From assembly GCA_018831195.1 (NCBI GenBank), contig JAHJDP010000056.1, forward strand, positions 1 to 64,000: DNA of 64,000 bases. The letters are read 5' to 3'. Made by a program: the position numbers and the translations under genes. The stretch is from Candidatus Eisenbacteria bacterium (lineage in GTDB: Bacteria > Eisenbacteria > RBG-16-71-46 > CAIMUX01 > JAHJDP01). Shown here piece by piece: positions 36,396 to 46,312 of this stretch (position 1 is the first letter of the stretch; each line of letters begins with the position of its first letter). The notes beneath the pieces are model-generated. The model saw only the letters and a list, made by a program, of their open reading frames with translations. It ran no database searches and was not told where the DNA came from.

Positions 36396-39110
36396 ATGGA
36401 CAGCAAGAAGCGAGTTTTTGTGACGGGTGATTTTGTCTTGGACCACCACATATACGAAGGTGTACGGCATCATTATGCTGATTCAGGCGACGGCGTTCGT
36501 CATATTAGGGAGCTCGGCGGAGCGGCGTTGATTGAGAAGATACTTCGTTTCTTATTGGATGCAAAGGACGGCGACGATTCGCTTGTGCTGGGGACTGATT
36601 TCAAGATCGGTGATGCTTTGGACAGCAAGAAAATAACCCCTGATAACGATCAAGCCTATGCCATTTGGGGGCCGACGCTGAAGAATCCTGATAAGGAACC
36701 CAAGGTGTGGCGTGTCTCCTTTGAGATGGGATTTGGTGGCAATCGCTCGCAGCTGAAGAGAGTTGAATGGCCCAGTTCCAAAGAACCGCAAGGCCGGTTT
36801 GATGTGGTTGTCATCTCCGATGGTGGTCTTGGCTTTCGTGATAGCTCGAAGGAGTGGCTGGCGGACGCATTGAAGGAGGACGGGTGGATTGTCCTGAAGA
36901 CCGCGGCTCCCCTCCAGGAGGGGGCCCTTTGGTCGCAATTGTTAAAAGACCATTCGGATAGGCTGGTGGTCATTCTGTCCGCATCTGAGCTCCGGAAATC
37001 CAACGCGCAGATCAGTTCAGGGCTCTCTTGGGAAGAAAGTCTTGAAACGTTGGGAAGAGAGATCGTGAAAGATGGCGCGTTGGATCAACTTCCGAAATGC
37101 CGTCATCTGATTGTTGCTTTTGAATCCGAAGGCGCGCTTTGGATTGATTTGAATGAGCGCCCTAAGCTTGAAAAGGGAATGTTGGAAAAGGTCGTTTGCC
37201 ATTTTATATATCAGGCATCCGGGATTGAAGGAGATCATCAGCGAAGGTCCAAGGGACGTGCTTTCGGATTTCTGTCGTGTCTGACAGCCGCGATTGTTAA
37301 GCCTCTGGTGCGCGGCGGTGCTGTCGATTTTAGTGCCGCACTTGAAGGCGGACTTTCGGCCATGCATGACCTGCTCGAAAATGGACACGGTCCCTCTGAC
37401 TATGAAGCGAGCGGTTTTCCGGCGGAACGATTGGCCGGAGTGATCAATGAGGCAACATGCCGCTACTCCCGTGCCGTGCTGCCCTTGTCGTCACTTTGTG
37501 AGAAGCCGACTTGCCCGGATAGTGTCACCGGTGTTTCTTCTGAATCCGGGGGGTGTTGGAGTTTACTGCGTGAGGTTCTCAAGTCCAAGGACTGTGAATG
37601 TATAGATCCGGCCTATGATCTGGCGAAACTGGTCATCCGTCATGGTCCGATTGCGCTGGAGAGTCTTCCTCACCTGCGCATGAAAGCCCTCATGAGTGTC
37701 GATCGCCGGGAAATTGAGGCTTTGCGCGGTTTGGAGCGTATTGTTCAGGAATACGCTGATAGAAAAAAGGCGAAAAAACCCCTTTCGATCGGTGTTTTCG
37801 GCCCTCCGGGTTCGGGAAAGTCCTTCACGGTGAAGCAGTTCGCCCAATCTCTCCTTGGCAAGGATGGCTGGATGGAGTTCAACCTCTCGCAGTTTTCCGG
37901 TCCAGAGGATCTGAATGGAGCGTTCCATCAAATTCGCGATGCGGTCCTGAGGGGCCTTGTGCCCGTCGCTTTTTTCGATGAATTCGATGCTCAGGAATAC
38001 AGATGGCTGCAATACCTGCTGGCCCCCATGCAGGATGGATATTTCCAGGATGGGCAGATTACACATCCAATAGGGAAGTGCATCTTCATCTTTGCGGGCG
38101 GAACGAGCCGCTCTTTTGAAACTTTTGGACCTGTGAAGCCCGGCAATAGCCATAATCCGGGAAAGACCTCCTTCCAAATAGAAAGGGAAGAGATCGAGTA
38201 CCGAGTTTTCAAGTTCGCCAAAGGGCCTGATTTTAAAAGCCGGCTTGATGGGTTCCTGAATATAAATGGTCCCAACCGGCGTTGTCTCCCCGCTGAAGAA
38301 GTTGATTCTCCAGATATCTGCGACATCTTCTTCCCGATCAGGCGGGCTTTCATTACGCGAGGGGAATTCAATTGTGAAGCTCATACCCGGCTGAATATCG
38401 ATGAAGGCCTATTGAATGCCATCGTGGAAGTCGAGAGCTATAAACATGGGTCGCGTTCTCTCGGCAAGGTTCTCGATCCGTTGAAAGCCGCCCTTCCCGG
38501 CGCCCTCTATCGGTCCCTGATTCCCCCCCGGGGACAATTGGCGTTGCACACCGATGCCGACGCATTTCTTGAAAAATGTCGTCTGGCGGAACCGACTGCT
38601 CCCATCGCCACTTTCAAGGATGACGCTGATCGGCTTAGGGCCGCCAAGGCCATTCATGACACATGGCAAACACTCGGTGTGGTTCAGGGCTGGAAAACCA
38701 AGGATTCAGTCGTTCCATTCGAAGAATTGGCAAAGTTCTGGAAGAATTCAAATCTGGCCGCGGCCGATCGCATGGCGGAAATCCTGAGTCTTGTGGATCT
38801 CAAGCTTGAGGAAGGCGGGATAACGGACGACCAGCGAAAGTTTGTCCTCAACAAGATTGAGTATCATCTCGAGCTGATGGCCGAGGTGGAGCATGCCGGC
38901 TGGATGGATTGGCACCTGGAACAGGGGTGGATATTGGGTCCTAAAAAAGACAAGGATCTGAGGGTGGCGCCAACGGCGAAAAGTCATCCTTGTCTCCGCC
39001 CGTACACCAAACTCTCAGATCTCGAGCGAAACAAGGACCGCAACTCCATCCGGCATTTCCTTGACTTCGCGGAAGCCGGAGGTATGAGGATTGTGCCGGT
39101 ACGGAGATAG
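36396..39110 (+). CDS. Multidomain protein: PfkB-like domain, AAA+ ATPase, C-terminal RyR domain
   Basis: 904 residues, no signal peptide. The N-terminal part (about 5-290) looks like a divergent PfkB/ribokinase or HldE-type fold: VFVTGDFVLDHHIY, ELGGAALIEKIL, DVVVISDGGLGF and HLIVAFESEGALW are the corresponding landmarks. A poorly recognised linker (about 290-455) leads to an AAA+-type P-loop domain with Walker A GPPGSGKS (469-476) and Walker B AFFDEFDA (525-532). The C-terminus (about 825-895) is a ryanodine-receptor repeat: EHAGWMDWHLEQGWILGP, KSHPCLRPYTKL and ERNKDRNSIRHFLDF match the family closely. RyR repeats in prokaryotes occur with NTPases in conflict or signalling proteins; a ligand-gated ATPase sensing a sugar or nucleotide is my inference. 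Ribosome site AAGGAG is 5 nt before ATG. Monocistronic, no partner gene next to it. Confidence 0.8.
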   Translation: MDSKKRVFVTGDFVLDHHIYEGVRHHYADSGDGVRHIRELGGAALIEKILRFLLDAKDGDDSLVLGTDFKIGDALDSKKITPDNDQAYAIWGPTLKNPDKEPKVWRVSFEMGFGGNRSQLKRVEWPSSKEPQGRFDVVVISDGGLGFRDSSKEWLADALKEDGWIVLKTAAPLQEGALWSQLLKDHSDRLVVILSASELRKSNAQISSGLSWEESLETLGREIVKDGALDQLPKCRHLIVAFESEGALWIDLNERPKLEKGMLEKVVCHFIYQASGIEGDHQRRSKGRAFGFLSCLTAAIVKPLVRGGAVDFSAALEGGLSAMHDLLENGHGPSDYEASGFPAERLAGVINEATCRYSRAVLPLSSLCEKPTCPDSVTGVSSESGGCWSLLREVLKSKDCECIDPAYDLAKLVIRHGPIALESLPHLRMKALMSVDRREIEALRGLERIVQEYADRKKAKKPLSIGVFGPPGSGKSFTVKQFAQSLLGKDGWMEFNLSQFSGPEDLNGAFHQIRDAVLRGLVPVAFFDEFDAQEYRWLQYLLAPMQDGYFQDGQITHPIGKCIFIFAGGTSRSFETFGPVKPGNSHNPGKTSFQIEREEIEYRVFKFAKGPDFKSRLDGFLNINGPNRRCLPAEEVDSPDICDIFFPIRRAFITRGEFNCEAHTRLNIDEGLLNAIVEVESYKHGSRSLGKVLDPLKAALPGALYRSLIPPRGQLALHTDADAFLEKCRLAEPTAPIATFKDDADRLRAAKAIHDTWQTLGVVQGWKTKDSVVPFEELAKFWKNSNLAAADRMAEILSLVDLKLEEGGITDDQRKFVLNKIEYHLELMAEVEHAGWMDWHLEQGWILGPKKDKDLRVAPTAKSHPCLRPYTKLSDLERNKDRNSIRHFLDFAEAGGMRIVPVRR

Positions 39111-39319
39111 GGAAGAAGATCAAGGGACAGAGAGAAATAGAGTCTCCGATCAGGGTGAGCAGCCATGGAACTAACACCCGGTTTGGTGGTGTCACACTCC
39201 CGGAGGGCGGTCCGGGGTTGAGATTCTGATGCGAGGCGGGGGCCGATTCCATGAAAAAAACCCTTGCCAAATGACGAGTTGGATCGATCTTTTAATTAGG
39301 GAGTGATAAGGTTCAGCCT

Positions 39320-41329
39320 ATGAAAGACAGCAGATATCTCCTCTGGCTTCTGATCCCCCTCATGCTTGCCGGGTGTTCGCACGCCCCGAAATCTCCCTCT
39401 TCGCTGCCTGCATCCCCGGCCAAGGTCGCCGATACCCTCGTTCAGAGTCCATACCTCACCGATGAGGATCCGGAGGAGAGCCCCCAGGCCGAGATCGATC
39501 CGCTCCATAGAGAGTCAGAACGCCTCCTTGACAGCCTGGCGGTGACCATCGGCGAGCCGGAGTCCGCCCCGGATATTTCAGACAGTCTGGCCGCCCTGAC
39601 CGAGGCGAGGATGCCCTCGGTTGATGAGATCTTTGATTACCCGGTGGTCGTCAATCGCCGGGTTCTGGCTTGGATTGATTTTTATCTCGGAAAGGGCAAG
39701 AACTCCTTCGATAGGTCGCTCCAACGTTCCGGACGATACATCGCGATGGCCAGAAAGGTCTTTGCTGAAGAAGGAATACCCCAGGATTTGGTCTTCCTCG
39801 GTCATGTTGAAAGTGCCTTTCAGCATAAGGCCCGTTCGCGTGCCAAGGCTCTCGGTCTCTGGCAGTTTATGAGGGGGACGGCGCAGCTGTACGAACTTCG
39901 TTGCGATGGCTATGTCGATGAGCGGCTCGATCCCGAGAAAGAGACCCGGGCCGCTGCGCGGTATCTGAAAGATCTTTATGCTATTTATGGGGATTGGTAC
40001 CTGTCCCTTGCCGCCTACAATGCCGGCGCCGGCAAGGTCGACCGGGCCATTAAACAATCCGGATCCAGAGATTTCTGGCAAATCGCCCGGTCACGGTATC
40101 TCGTAAATGAGACACGGAATTTTGTGCCCGCGATTCTCGCGGCGACGATTCTGGCGAAATCTCCAGGGGCCTTTGGTTTCACGGAAGAAACCGATCCGCC
40201 GTTGTGCTATGACACCGTGACGGTCGATTCGCCCACGGATCTCAGAGTGGTGGCTCAATGTACGGATGTTTCTCTAGGCGATCTCCAAGAACTCAATCCC
40301 TGCCTACTCCATCTGCAGACCCCGCCGGAGACAAAGAAGTTCACAGTGAATGTCCCTCTGGGTGGATCGAAAGGTTTTGCCGAAGCCTATGCAAAAATCC
40401 CCGTGGAGAACCGGCTTGTCTTCCAACGCCACAAAGTGCGGTCCGGGGAAACGCTGGGGGGGATCGCGAAGAACTACAGAACGACGGTCAGCGCCATTCA
40501 GGGCGCCAACGGGTTAGGCCGCCGAACGACGATCTATGTGAATCAGACCTTGAAAATTCCCGCCGGGAATTCCGGCGCCATCCCGGTCGGCGTCGATCGG
40601 ACGGAGGCAGTGCATCACACGGTCCGGCGTGGCGAGTCATTGAGCAAAATCGCCGAGCAGTATGGGGTGAGTATCCAGGGGATTCAGACGGTCAATAGGA
40701 TCTCGGATCCCAGCCGTATCCTTCCAGGCGCGGTGCTCATCATTCCACCATCCCCCAAAGCCCGCAAGGATCCTGACCCGTCATCTCCTTCAGGCGGGAA
40801 AGCGCTGGTTGCGGATTCGCGGCACAAATCCCTCCCATCCATAAAATCGACGGGGAAAGAAGGAGATGAAGAGCCGGTAACTCAACATGGCATGCCGATG
40901 ATCAATACCGCCGATGCGCTGGGCCGGGTGCCTTCGACAATCCATATTGTCGAGGATGCGCGCGAGGCGATAAAGAGCGAGCCGGAGGAAAAGGACCCCC
41001 CTTCCACAAAATCCCGGATCCATGTCGTGCGGAGAGGGGAAACATTATCGGGAATTGCTTCCCGGTATGGTGTGACACTGTCGAGTTTGCGGAGCTGGAA
41101 CGATCTGAATCGACAGAGTAAAATATACCCGGGTCAAAGGATTGTTCTTGGAAATCCAGGGACAACCGACCCATCCTCCGCCGGATTGAAATGGCATGTT
41201 GTCCACAGTGGTGAATCGCTCTGGAAGATTGCGAAAAAATATGGTGTGCGTGTCGGCGATCTGATAGCGTGGAACAGCCTGCGGCAAAGTTCGGTCCTAC
41301 ACCCCGGGCAAAAACTCAAAATCAATTGA
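39320..41329 (+). CDS. mltD: Lytic transglycosylase lipoprotein with LysM repeats (MltD-like)
   Basis: 669 residues. A lipoprotein signal peptide ends in LAGC with the modified cysteine at 19. A flexible acidic region precedes an SLT (goose-lysozyme-like) domain (about 150-280), whose catalytic glutamate is E164 in GHVESAFQ, with GLWQFMRGTA and SLAAYNAGAGKV as further motifs. Four clear LysM domains follow (370-414, 431-477, 567-611, 625-668), plus a degenerate LysM-like region near 296-345, as in MltD. It cleaves peptidoglycan to 1,6-anhydro products at the cell envelope. The linker at 480-565 is long and polar. Convergent with the M1 peptidase gene. Confidence 0.93.
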   Translation: MKDSRYLLWLLIPLMLAGCSHAPKSPSSLPASPAKVADTLVQSPYLTDEDPEESPQAEIDPLHRESERLLDSLAVTIGEPESAPDISDSLAALTEARMPSVDEIFDYPVVVNRRVLAWIDFYLGKGKNSFDRSLQRSGRYIAMARKVFAEEGIPQDLVFLGHVESAFQHKARSRAKALGLWQFMRGTAQLYELRCDGYVDERLDPEKETRAAARYLKDLYAIYGDWYLSLAAYNAGAGKVDRAIKQSGSRDFWQIARSRYLVNETRNFVPAILAATILAKSPGAFGFTEETDPPLCYDTVTVDSPTDLRVVAQCTDVSLGDLQELNPCLLHLQTPPETKKFTVNVPLGGSKGFAEAYAKIPVENRLVFQRHKVRSGETLGGIAKNYRTTVSAIQGANGLGRRTTIYVNQTLKIPAGNSGAIPVGVDRTEAVHHTVRRGESLSKIAEQYGVSIQGIQTVNRISDPSRILPGAVLIIPPSPKARKDPDPSSPSGGKALVADSRHKSLPSIKSTGKEGDEEPVTQHGMPMINTADALGRVPSTIHIVEDAREAIKSEPEEKDPPSTKSRIHVVRRGETLSGIASRYGVTLSSLRSWNDLNRQSKIYPGQRIVLGNPGTTDPSSAGLKWHVVHSGESLWKIAKKYGVRVGDLIAWNSLRQSSVLHPGQKLKIN

Positions 41330-41394
41330 TCGAGGATTCTTCCGGGCCACCATCGCCGGATCACCGATGCTCAATCACACCTGATGGATCACCA

Positions 41395-43416
41395 CTATCG
41401 GATCACCACCAGCGATCGGCTGGTTTTCTCTGCGCCCGCCCGTAATTTTGTATAATATATCCCTGACGAAACCTCGCGGCCCGCGGCGTCGGTCCCATTC
41501 CAGCGGATCCGCCCCTGGCCGGCGGGTTGCCGATCATCCATCAATCGATTGATCCACCGTCCCCTTGAATCGTAGATATCGAGGATCACTTGGGCCGGAT
41601 GCTCCAGTTGGAAACCGATCCAGGTCGTTTCCCCGAAGGGATTGGGCTGATTTGGGATGAGTCGAAGTGCGGGAAAAGACACTATCTCCGGGACATCAGA
41701 GGTCAAGGTGATTTGACGGAGTACCCAATCCTCCGGGTCGAATTGCACGCGGGTCGGTTGTTCATTTACATGAAGTGTGAAAGACTGAACCTGCAGCGAA
41801 TCCCAAACGACAAAGGTTTCTGAACCCAGATCGGTCGTGACCACAATATCGACCGGCATCTTAAAAATCGGACCCGTGGTTTGAGTTTGTGTGACATCGA
41901 GTATGACATCCCAGCCATCCCGCGCCTCTGTCATCGTCCAGAAAGCATCATATTCCGGATAGCCGGGATTGTAGATCCACTGATCGAAGTACCATTCAAG
42001 ATCCATGCCGGAAGCGGCTTCAAAAACCCCGCGCAGATCATCGGTGTCGGCGACATCATATCTAAAATCAGCATTGTTTGTATAAGCATAGACGGCGTCG
42101 AAAAAAGCCGTGTCCCCGATGATATGCCGGAGCATATGCAGAACCCAAGCCCCCTTGTAGTAAATGGCTCCATGCAGTGGCGGGGTGATATTGTAGAGCT
42201 GGTATCCCGCATAGTTGAAGACATCCATATTTTCCATATAAAAGTGATAGTATTCCACACCGTATAATGCCTCGAAATAAAGGGCTTCACAGTAGGTGGC
42301 GAACCCCTCCTTGCACCAGGCATGGCTCCATTCGGTCATCGTAATCATATCCCCAACCCATGAGTGGGATAATTCGTGAGCGACGACGAAATCATTGTTG
42401 TGGTATCCGTTGACCCAGTAGGCGCCCATACTTGTGCATGTTTGATGTTCCATCGCCCCCGGATGCGAGAATTCGGCAATACCATACTTTTCGCTCAAGA
42501 AGGGATATTCGCCGAAAAGGCCGGCGTAAAATTCCATCATTTCAATATTTTTATTCCAACTTTCCATGGCTTTGGCGAGGTCGGAAGGGAAGGCATAATA
42601 GTCGACATCCATTGTCGTCACGCCATCAAGCGCTGTGTAGGTCTCCGTCCAGCTTTCAAAATTCGTGACGGCGATGGAGAACAGGTAGGTCGGCATCGGA
42701 TAATCAGTATTCCAATGGAATGTGATAGTTCCATCGCCATTATCATCTGTGGATGTTAGCAGTCCGTTGCTGACGGCGGTCAATGTGTCAGGTACTGTGA
42801 GATCGATGGTGAAAGTCGCCTTGTCTTTTGGGTCGTCCTTGCACATCCACCAGGCCGGGGCGCCATAGGGCTCCGAATAGGAGAGAATCATCGGGACGTT
42901 ATATTGATACAGCCAACGGAAGGGCAGGGCGTTCCCCGGAAAGAGAGGTGTGCCATGATATGTACAAGAAATGTAAAAGGACTCTTCAGGTTGGTACATT
43001 CCGTCCAATGTGATTGTCAGGAGATTGTTGGTATGTGTGAAGAGCGCAGGGCTTCCACCAGCGGTGACAGCGTCAACAGTCATGCAATCGAACAGATCGA
43101 TCTCTATTTGCGATAAATCGTCTATTTCCGCAACGGCCTCAACACCAACGGTGCCGGTGAGAATATGGTTTGGGATATCCAGGCCCAGAGAGATGTCGTA
43201 ATGCAGAACATTGTACTCATCATGAATGGTCCGTGGAAAGATGAGCTCCGGATTGAAAAGAGCCGCTTGCTGCTCCGCAGCAATGAAACGGGCCCTGGCT
43301 TCCGGTGTCGGTAGGGGTGGGGGAGTCTGGTTCGATTCGGCCGGGGCCAAGGATGGAAGTAACAGGAAAATGGCGATCATGGGGGATAGACAAAGTCGAG
43401 ATACGAGATTCTTCAT
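41395..43416 (-). CDS. Secreted M1-family metallopeptidase with FlgD-like C-terminal domain
   Basis: 673 residues from ATG 43416, chosen because GAGGAGAG lies 5 nt upstream and the product then starts with a clean signal peptide (ends SLAPAES). M1 aminopeptidase features: the exopeptidase motif reads GAMEH (320-324) where classical enzymes have GAMEN, and the zinc site is HELSH (347-351) with the third ligand E370 in KEGFA. The C-terminal about 80 residues carry NQPNPFGETT and RIRWNGTDAAGREV, the same FlgD-like sorting-type module found in the S8 protease. Probably digests extracellular peptides. Downstream of preA by 85 nt on the same strand. Confidence 0.92.
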   Translation of the reverse strand: MKNLVSRLCLSPMIAIFLLLPSLAPAESNQTPPPLPTPEARARFIAAEQQAALFNPELIFPRTIHDEYNVLHYDISLGLDIPNHILTGTVGVEAVAEIDDLSQIEIDLFDCMTVDAVTAGGSPALFTHTNNLLTITLDGMYQPEESFYISCTYHGTPLFPGNALPFRWLYQYNVPMILSYSEPYGAPAWWMCKDDPKDKATFTIDLTVPDTLTAVSNGLLTSTDDNGDGTITFHWNTDYPMPTYLFSIAVTNFESWTETYTALDGVTTMDVDYYAFPSDLAKAMESWNKNIEMMEFYAGLFGEYPFLSEKYGIAEFSHPGAMEHQTCTSMGAYWVNGYHNNDFVVAHELSHSWVGDMITMTEWSHAWCKEGFATYCEALYFEALYGVEYYHFYMENMDVFNYAGYQLYNITPPLHGAIYYKGAWVLHMLRHIIGDTAFFDAVYAYTNNADFRYDVADTDDLRGVFEAASGMDLEWYFDQWIYNPGYPEYDAFWTMTEARDGWDVILDVTQTQTTGPIFKMPVDIVVTTDLGSETFVVWDSLQVQSFTLHVNEQPTRVQFDPEDWVLRQITLTSDVPEIVSFPALRLIPNQPNPFGETTWIGFQLEHPAQVILDIYDSRGRWINRLMDDRQPAGQGRIRWNGTDAAGREVSSGIYYTKLRAGAEKTSRSLVVIR

Positions 43417-43501
43417 GGGTGCTCTCCTCTTGCGGATCATTTTCGCCACACCTCGCGTCTTCGGCATTATTTTAACACGATCGGTGAGCCTTGGGGATGG
43501 C

Positions 43502-44890
43502 CTATTCGCTTCTGTGGGGACGGATGGGATCAATCTCTTTCTTGGATAGTTTTTCCTGATATTGACTCCATGTCATCGACGGGAGATTTGACGCCCGCTC
43601 CATCATGGTGATGCACCCCTCTACCGGGCAGGCGAGCGCGCAGAGATTGCACCCAACACAGGTTTCCTGATGAATTTTGAAGAGATTCAGATACCCGTCC
43701 CCTGCGCCGGCCATGGTGCGCCGGCCCCCGCTGATTTCAACCCTATCGGGTATGCCAGCTCTGGCTCCGATAAAATCCTCCACGGAAACTCTTTCCCGAA
43801 GAATGGATTGATGAGCGCCATCTTCGCAGGCAACATAACAAAGACCGCAATGAATACACTGATTCTGATCAATCTCCGCCGTTACTTTGTACCCTAAATC
43901 CAGGTCTCCCCAGCCGCCGATATGTGGCACAGACCTGCCGATGAAATCATCGAGTTTTGTAAATCCCTTTTCCATCATCCACATTTCCAATCCGGAGATC
44001 ATATGCTCGACCAACCGGAAACCGTAATGCATGACCGCCGTACAAATTTGGACGCCGCTGCAACCCAGAAGCAGGAATTCCACCGCATCATGCCAGGCCT
44101 GGATGCCTCCGATACCGGATACGGGGAGATTGATCTCGGCGTCCGAAGCAAGGGCATGAACCATCTGCAAGGCAATAGGCTTTACCGCCGGTCCGCAATA
44201 ACCGCCGTGAGAACCCCGTCCAGCGACATGGGGCTTGGGTCTCAGGGTGTCGAGATCGATTCCCATGATCGAGTTGATGGTATTGATCAATGAGATTCCG
44301 TCCGCGCCACCTCTCTTGGCGGCACGGCCGATGGGGCGGATGTCGGTGACATTGGGAGTCAGTTTAACAATAACAGGTGTCTTAGCGACTTCCTTAACCC
44401 AGGAGGTGATCATTTCGGTATACTCCGGCACCTGCCCGACAGCGGAGCCCATGCCGCGCTCGCTCATTCCATGAGGGCAACCGAAATTCAACTCCAACCC
44501 ATCACAACCGGTTTCTTCAACGCGTTGAACCATTTCATGCCAACGCTCCCGCCGGCTCTCAACCATAAGGGAGACGACAACCGCATGATCAGGGAATTCG
44601 GTTTTGATCTCTTTGATTTCACGGAGATTATCTTCAAGTGTTCGATCCGATATAAGTTCAATATTGTTAAAACCCATAATCTTTCGGCCGTCATAATCCA
44701 CGGCGCCATACCGTGAAGAGACATTCACGATCGGTTCGAAATCGAAGGTTTTCCAAACCGCGCCGCCCCAGCCGGCCTTAAAAGCGCGTCGGATCTGATC
44801 GCCCGTGTTTGTCGGGGGCGCGCTGGCCAGCCAAAAAGGATTTGGCGACCTGATGCCGCCGACAGTGGTGGCAAGACTCGGTTTCTTCAT
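43502..44890 (-). CDS. preA: NAD-dependent dihydropyrimidine dehydrogenase subunit PreA
   Basis: 462 residues. Reduces uracil and thymine to the 5,6-dihydro forms with PreT. The FMN-binding TIM barrel, homologous to dihydroorotate dehydrogenase, spans about 1-320 (LELNFGCPHGMSERGMG, VIVKLTPNVTDI, SGIGGIQAWHDA). Two 4Fe-4S clusters follow: CIHCGLCYVAC (about 345-355) and CVGCNLCALACPVEGC (about 411-426). It is the last gene of the pyrimidine operon, 64 nt after preT; ATG is preceded by GGAGAGAACG. Confidence 0.95.
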   Translation of the reverse strand: MKKPSLATTVGGIRSPNPFWLASAPPTNTGDQIRRAFKAGWGGAVWKTFDFEPIVNVSSRYGAVDYDGRKIMGFNNIELISDRTLEDNLREIKEIKTEFPDHAVVVSLMVESRRERWHEMVQRVEETGCDGLELNFGCPHGMSERGMGSAVGQVPEYTEMITSWVKEVAKTPVIVKLTPNVTDIRPIGRAAKRGGADGISLINTINSIMGIDLDTLRPKPHVAGRGSHGGYCGPAVKPIALQMVHALASDAEINLPVSGIGGIQAWHDAVEFLLLGCSGVQICTAVMHYGFRLVEHMISGLEMWMMEKGFTKLDDFIGRSVPHIGGWGDLDLGYKVTAEIDQNQCIHCGLCYVACEDGAHQSILRERVSVEDFIGARAGIPDRVEISGGRRTMAGAGDGYLNLFKIHQETCVGCNLCALACPVEGCITMMERASNLPSMTWSQYQEKLSKKEIDPIRPHRSE

Positions 44891-44954
44891 CGTTCTCTCC
44901 GGTTTTCAATAGGAAATCCTGCAAACGTGGATCCGGAAATATCTATTCCACAGA

Positions 44955-46277
44955 TCAAAGGGAAGTATGAATGGCTCTCGCCGCGATCTTTCCCTCTTGT
45001 ACCGCATGAACGACCTCGCCGCCCCCGGAAACGCAATCACCGCCGGCGTAGAGGCGGGGCACACTGGTCTCATAGGTTTCCGGATTTACAATGATCCGGT
45101 TTCCTTCCGTCTTAAGACCATCAATCGCCTTTAGAAGACCCCTCAAAGGTTCCTGCCCCAGCGCTTTGACGGCCATGTCGCAGGGTATAGTGAATTCGCC
45201 GCCCTCGATGGGAACGACGCGGGCTTTTCGGCCGGTTCCTTCAAGACGAACGCGCCGGCATTTCACACCCCTGAGCCCGCCGCCGTCGCTTAGAAACTCC
45301 ACCGGCGTCGTGAGCCACTCAAAGACAGCCCCATCATTTTTGGCCAATTCATATTCCTTTATATATGCCGGCATTTCCTGGGATGTTCGTCGATAAACGA
45401 TGACGACCCGTTCAGCGCCCAAACGGAGGGCCTTACAGGCGGCATCCATCGCCGTATTACCGCCGCCAAGAACAGCAACGACTTGGCCTACTTTGCAGTC
45501 GGTGAAGGGGCTCAGATGAGCCTGGAAAATAAAATCCAGACCTTCCCACACGTCGGGGTGGTTCTCACCGGGGAGTTGGAGATCGGCTGTTTTCCCAAGT
45601 CCGACGCCGAGAAAAACGGCGTCGTTCCGCGATAGGAGCTCTGTGACTCCGGCACCGTCAATGGTTGCATGCTTCCGAATCTCAAGACCCGTCCCCAAAA
45701 TTCTTTCAACCTCGGCAAGAGCATCGGAGGTGCGAATTTTATAGGGAGCGATACCGAGCGTGTTCAAGCCACCGAGTCTGTCGCGGGCTTCGAACAGGGT
45801 CACTTGATGTCCAAAAGCTCTCAATTCCGCTGCGCAACTGAGCCCCGCGGGACCTGAACCGACGACGGCGATCTTTTTCCCTGACTCCGGTTTGAATTCA
45901 AAGAAGTTGATACCCCGCCGGTCCGCTTCGTCCACAGCGAATCGCTGGAGACGGCCAATGAGCACCGGTTCTCCCCGCAGAATGCGGTCGACACAAGCCC
46001 CTTCGCAGAGAACTTCGGTTGGACAAACCCTGGCGCAGGAACCTCCCAGAGCATTATCCCGCAAGATAGTCTCTGCGGCGCCGAGTGGGTTGTTGTGAAG
46101 GATCTGCCGGATAAAGCGAGGGACATCGATTCCGGTTGGACAGGCCCTTGTACATGGCGCGTCATAACAAAATAGACAGCGTGAGGCGGCCGCCCGAGCT
46201 TCATCTTTTGTCAAAGGTGGATTTAACTCTGCAAAATTTCTCTCGAGTTCTTCAGCCGTCAACCTGGTCTTGGACAT
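44955..46277 (-). CDS. preT: Dihydropyrimidine dehydrogenase subunit PreT (flavin/Fe-S electron-transfer subunit)
   Basis: 440 residues from ATG 46277, with GTGGAGGGG directly upstream. Homologous to the small subunit of glutamate synthase and to the N-terminal half of mammalian DPD. N-terminal cysteine clusters [16 protein letters not shown] and [15 protein letters not shown] bind 4Fe-4S centres. The FAD site is [12 protein letters not shown] and the NADH site [14 protein letters not shown]. It passes electrons between NAD(P)H and PreA. It lies between mmsA (35 nt) and preA (64 nt). Confidence 0.95.
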   Translation of the reverse strand: MSKTRLTAEELERNFAELNPPLTKDEARAAASRCLFCYDAPCTRACPTGIDVPRFIRQILHNNPLGAAETILRDNALGGSCARVCPTEVLCEGACVDRILRGEPVLIGRLQRFAVDEADRRGINFFEFKPESGKKIAVVGSGPAGLSCAAELRAFGHQVTLFEARDRLGGLNTLGIAPYKIRTSDALAEVERILGTGLEIRKHATIDGAGVTELLSRNDAVFLGVGLGKTADLQLPGENHPDVWEGLDFIFQAHLSPFTDCKVGQVVAVLGGGNTAMDAACKALRLGAERVVIVYRRTSQEMPAYIKEYELAKNDGAVFEWLTTPVEFLSDGGGLRGVKCRRVRLEGTGRKARVVPIEGGEFTIPCDMAVKALGQEPLRGLLKAIDGLKTEGNRIIVNPETYETSVPRLYAGGDCVSGGGEVVHAVQEGKIAARAIHTSL

Positions 46278-46312
46278 GGGACCCCTCCACGTCTTGCCCG
46301 CACCACATTCTC

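Noticed and set aside
41340-41415. GGATCACC repeated several times at the end of the M1 peptidase gene
   Set aside because: The copies are short, unevenly spaced and partly within coding sequence; looks like chance plus codon repetition, not a defined repeat.
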